Source of the DNA: Nyssa sinensis
Lineage: Eukaryota; Streptophyta; Magnoliopsida; Cornales; Nyssaceae
Direction of reading: 5' to 3'
Assembly (NCBI GenBank): GCA_008638375.1
Contig: CM018036.1
Location: 9,632,828-9,696,827, forward strand
DNA: 64,000 bases
In this document: positions 60,541-64,000 of the stretch, one piece after another
Numbering within the stretch: position 1 is the stretch's first letter
Layout: the number at the start of each line of letters is the position of its first letter
Program-made: the position numbers and the translations under genes
Notes under the pieces: model-generated
What the model was told of the DNA's origin: nothing
Database searches by the model: none
The model's input: only the letters and a program-made list of their open reading frames with translations

Positions 60541-61034
60541 ATAATAACTGTTGTCCCCCTTGTTCACGGCATCCTTATAGAGCATGGAACGCACTTGCTT
60601 TATTGATCTGGGAGGCTCCAGGTATCTCCTGCAGTGCATTCCCAAGCAACTGTTGCATTTGTGATGCAAACATGTCGTCTAAAATCTGCAAATTCAAAAA
60701 CACTTCTGAGGGCAACTTTAAAGTTAAAAGAAAACAAGAGAGGAGATCTGCCATAGTATAAAATTCCAAATAACACTTGAAGAAATTAGATGTTTTTTTA
60801 AAAAAAACCTATGTCGGTGATTTCAAACTTTTAGTATTAAAATATCTAACACCTAATTTAAATGTAAGAATTTGTTCTCCAAAAAAGGAAACAATGAATG
60901 AATTGATTGTAAATTTTTAGATTTTACTATTCAACTCCCACTGCTGCTGCTCAGCCCAAGCTGCAATGGCTATATCACCCCGTTGATCAAAAGCTTTTCG
61001 CTTTTCATAAGCCACTCCATCCATCCTTGAGATG
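60541..61034 (-). other. Exon-like fragments of an unrecognised gene, one frameshifted
   Basis: After an acceptor TTTGACAG the block at about 61034-60920 encodes GISRMDGVAYEKRKAFDQRG and DIAIAAWAEQQQWELNSKI, then a stop. After TTTGCAG the block at about 60689-60541 encodes ILDDMFASQMQQLLGNALQE, then continues best in another frame as EPPRSIKQVRSMLYKDAVNK. The latter implies a frameshift. The acceptors are good, so these look like relics of a minus-strand gene, possibly also captured DNA. I do not recognise the family. Confidence 0.4.
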
Positions 61035-61113
61035 CCTGTCAAAACAATGATATAGAAACATGCTTAATCAACCACAATGATAAATGGATAATTAATTAAA
61101 AAAGGATAATCAA

Positions 61114-61117
61114 CACA

Positions 61118-61148
<31 letters not shown>

Positions 61149-61150
61149 CA
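61114..61150. repeat. (TA)n microsatellite
   Basis: Uninterrupted TATATA tract. Confidence 0.9.
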
Positions 61151-62583
61151 ACTAGAAATTTATGCCCTATAACATCAAACAATTAAGGATTTCATGTTGT
61201 CATGAAAATGAATGAAGTTCACACTAAAGTGTCCAATCCTATAAGGAAGAACTATAAACAGGTGGTTTTGCAGATGCCACTCAGCACATGCCACATTGCA
61301 CTCTGATGATGGTATCAGCTTGGTGTAGATGCAAGAAAAAGCTTCCAATTAAAGACGCTCTTTAAAATAAAACAAATAACAAATCTTGATTTTGAAAATT
61401 TTCATCAATTTGAAAGAAACTTTCAAAATTGAGAGACTTTAAATTTACGAAATTATTTCTTAAGCTTTTTCTCAGAGCAAGTTTTAGTTTCGAAAGTTGC
61501 TTGATAATACATGTGCTCAGACCTCCTGTAGCCATGTCACTGACCTGTCAAAATTGGAAGTTCCTTTTTTTCCTTTCTATTTTTTGATAAGTCGAATCAA
61601 AAGCCTCTTTAAATTTAAGAGTTTCTTTTTTTTAAAAAAAAACTTATAGCCCATATCAATGGCTATGAAGACGTGTGCTGAGGCTTCATGACAAACCTCA
61701 AGATTTGTGTATTATCCTTATTGAATTTTTTTCCCCCTTGTACTAACTCAAGGCATTGAAGAAAAACCAGTGATAAGTATATACACATTTTCCATTATGG
61801 TTTTTCTTGGGGAGTGGAGTATCTATTCACCTACAATTGTATATTTCCAATATAGTGATGTTTTAATCTGAAGCCACTGGAACACACACATATATAGAGA
61901 GAGAATGAAAAATGATAAAAAAGAAACAAAGATATGAACAGTCATGCATCAATTGGCAAGCATAACCACACAACCATAATTGACAATGACAAGGAACAAG
62001 AAGTACATGGCCAAAGTGAAGATAAGATTGTAGAGTGAAAAAGAATTGAGAGGGAAAGGAGTTAGTGACCTAAATCTATAGAAAGCAAGAAGGAACGCAA
62101 AGTATACTTGTGCTTGATTATTCTTAAATGTTTTAGCTATAGGAAATATTAAACCTTTGGAAATTGGATATATGGTACATAAAGGAAATTTTTGGCAAGA
62201 GAGATCATTTTGCAAGTTAAGTGATTTTTCAGATGAAGATGGACTATCAGCAAGTGTCAAGAATAAACAATTTCAGAAGCTCCAGATTCAAAAATCTTGT
62301 TAAAGTAATATGCAATAAGACAACTCCAAGAAGCAAATTGCTTGTTGGCAGGTCTGATGTACATAATAAGTCATTTTTACCTATATCAAAAATGCAACTT
62401 TAGTTATTTATATAATTCATTTGTTTTTCTTTAATCCTCAATAGATTTATTTGAGAATGGAGGTCACTTGTTTGAATGAACTTCAAAATTCAAAATGGAA
62501 GAAGATCAATCAAAACATTTCAACAGATTTATCGATATTTGACAATGTAATGAGATTTGAGAGCTAATTCTTTGGATATCCTT

Positions 62584-64000
62584 TTGATGTTGCACTTTTC
62601 TAACTTGTCGATGCTCTGTTCTTTGTCGGTAGGGAGTCTGAGAAGAAATGGCGTTAGAGTGCCGCCAGGGATGGCTCCAGCGGTAGCCACTCCGATGCTT
62701 AAGTTAGAGAGTGAGTAAAAATGCTCAAGAGATAATTGATTGTGTGTTTGATGTGTACCTTGATGATAATTATAGGATGGCTGTCTTTTGAGGTGGGTAG
62801 GATTTGGTACCATGAAATCTGGGATTCACTGTTGTCCGGAGGTGGCAGTCCCATGATGGCCACCTACCTCACTGTTCCATATTGCTACCTGCTCCACAGT
62901 CTCATCATCGCTACCTATTTCACTGTTCCACGCAGCTACTTGACTCATTGTTCCAAGGTCGGTAGGCCAAAATGATGATAACGATGAGGTCAGTATTACT
63001 GAGGTCGGTACCTCTGATGAGAATGCAAAATGTCATATTTTTCTCACTTAATATTTAGTCTTTTATATTTACTTGGTGTCTAAATGTACTCATTATTCTT
63101 ATATTTTGATTTAGGATGCAAAAGGAGGCGTTAAGTGCAAAAAAATGCTAATTGGGTGATCTTCGAACAGTTTCGACGTTGCTTTGTAATCTGGGCATAA
63201 CTCTGTCCTTCAAGCTCCGATTGAGATGATTCAAGATTCTGTGGAAATCCAAGAAACAGATATACAACTTTCATGTTTTACGTTTCGCGAGATTCGTGCT
63301 GCATCAAGGTCAAAATGGGGCTTGAGGTTGCTGCACCTGCACTGCTGGCATTTTTGTGCGCGTGAAATTTTAATACGCGGGCCCAACGTGATTTATTTTT
63401 GGAAAGTTCCTTGGTGCGCAAAAATTCCAGCTGAAACACCACTTTCCTAGTTTTATTATGATATTATTTTATTTTTAATTAGGGTTTGGAAGAGCAGCCG
63501 TCACATAGACACACACCTCTCTCTCTTTCCTTTCTTCTCTAATTTTCTTCTTCAAGTTTTCATGGCCGTGCGTGGCTAAAATTTTATAATTGGTCGAAGG
63601 AAGCGGAAGTCTCGGAATCAATTAAACTGTGAGATCTAATTTATTTTTATTGTTCAATTTATGCTTTGAGTATCGGATGTTTTTCTGTGCTTATTTTCAT
63701 GATTGTCTCGTTTAATTGTTAGGAGGCCTACTAATTTATTATTCGTTACAATCTACTGCTAGATTAGATATCAAATCCGTAATTGTTTAATCCCTCTAAT
63801 TTGCAAAGCAACTAAGGTTTAATGATTTGCTGCGTCAGAAATTATTAGATCTTAAGAAGAACGTTCGACTAAATTAAATGCAACTGCTTGCGTTTGTGTT
63901 GTTTAGCTTCATCGATCTCTCTAATTTTTAAGGCTGCTACTAGATTAAATCTTTAACGCTTGTCTTGGGTTGTTTAGTAGTTAGGGTTAATTAGATTGCT
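62584..64000. other. Right-edge repeat-like DNA, possibly LTR of an unidentified element
   Basis: Starting exactly where A/B similarity ends, sequence begins TTGATGTTGCACTTTTC and changes in character: higher GC, then CT-rich. It contains blocks such as CATAACTCTGTCCTTCAAGC that resemble long terminal repeats of plant gypsy elements. No coding domain is visible and no closing end is in the window, so the assignment is only by texture. Open frames here (62736-62975, 63226-63450) are not supported. Confidence 0.35.

Overview
This is nuclear DNA from a flowering plant, most likely a eudicot. Coding blocks are split into short exons with GT/AG borders, introns are AT-rich, and the protein families are typical of plants (germin-like protein, FATB thioesterase, plastid-type ketoacyl-ACP reductase). 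Almost every plant transposon class is present. I see no bacterial operon, CRISPR array or defence island. The sequence does not let me name a species.

Layout. 0-1.3 kb: first exon of a PP2A catalytic subunit gene on the minus strand, running off the left edge. 2.6-4.05 kb: two MITEs (hAT type and PIF/Harbinger type). 4.2-12.5 kb: a 5-formyltetrahydrofolate cyclo-ligase (5FCL) gene whose exon 1 is separated from exons 2-7 by a 5.5-kb intron holding LINE, gypsy and short LTR-element remains. 12.5-18 kb: a MITE with a second MITE nested in it, a foldback element, a decayed small secreted-protein ORF and an intact germin-like protein gene. 18.8-22.9 kb: a 4.1-kb LTR-type insertion. 24.2-28.6 kb: a decayed Ty1/copia element. 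28.6-32.4 kb: an LTR fragment and an intronless FATB pseudogene split by a hAT-like element carrying a piece of a VQ-family gene. 33.0-62.6 kb: a second copy of the 8.3-23.4 kb region.

The central observation is this large segmental duplication. Unit A (8267-23437) and unit B (32975-62583) still match almost base for base in the shared parts, with about 1-3 differences per 60 bases in the lines I compared. Each copy therefore acts as the empty-site control for insertions in the other. On that basis B carries a 7.0-kb Helitron (37651-44643) with exact TC...CTAG ends and a terminal hairpin, inserted between A and T. B also has a second, reversed Helitron 3' end at 48479. Behind it lie exon fragments of three unrelated genes (RsmD-type methyltransferase, ketoacyl-ACP reductase, coatomer beta'), all in the Helitron's own orientation, which is the pattern of a multi-gene capturing Helitron. 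A carries a hAT MITE with a nested Stowaway-type MITE and the 4.1-kb LTR insertion.

Gene fate after duplication differs between copies. 5FCL exons 2-7 are open in both, but exon 1 exists only upstream of A and carries two apparent 1-bp indels. The germin-like gene is open in A and frameshifted in B. The small secreted ORF next to it is open in B and broken in A. Nothing here is a convincingly new biochemical system. The notable content is the transposon biology: captured exons, validated insertion sites and an apparently undescribed foldback family.
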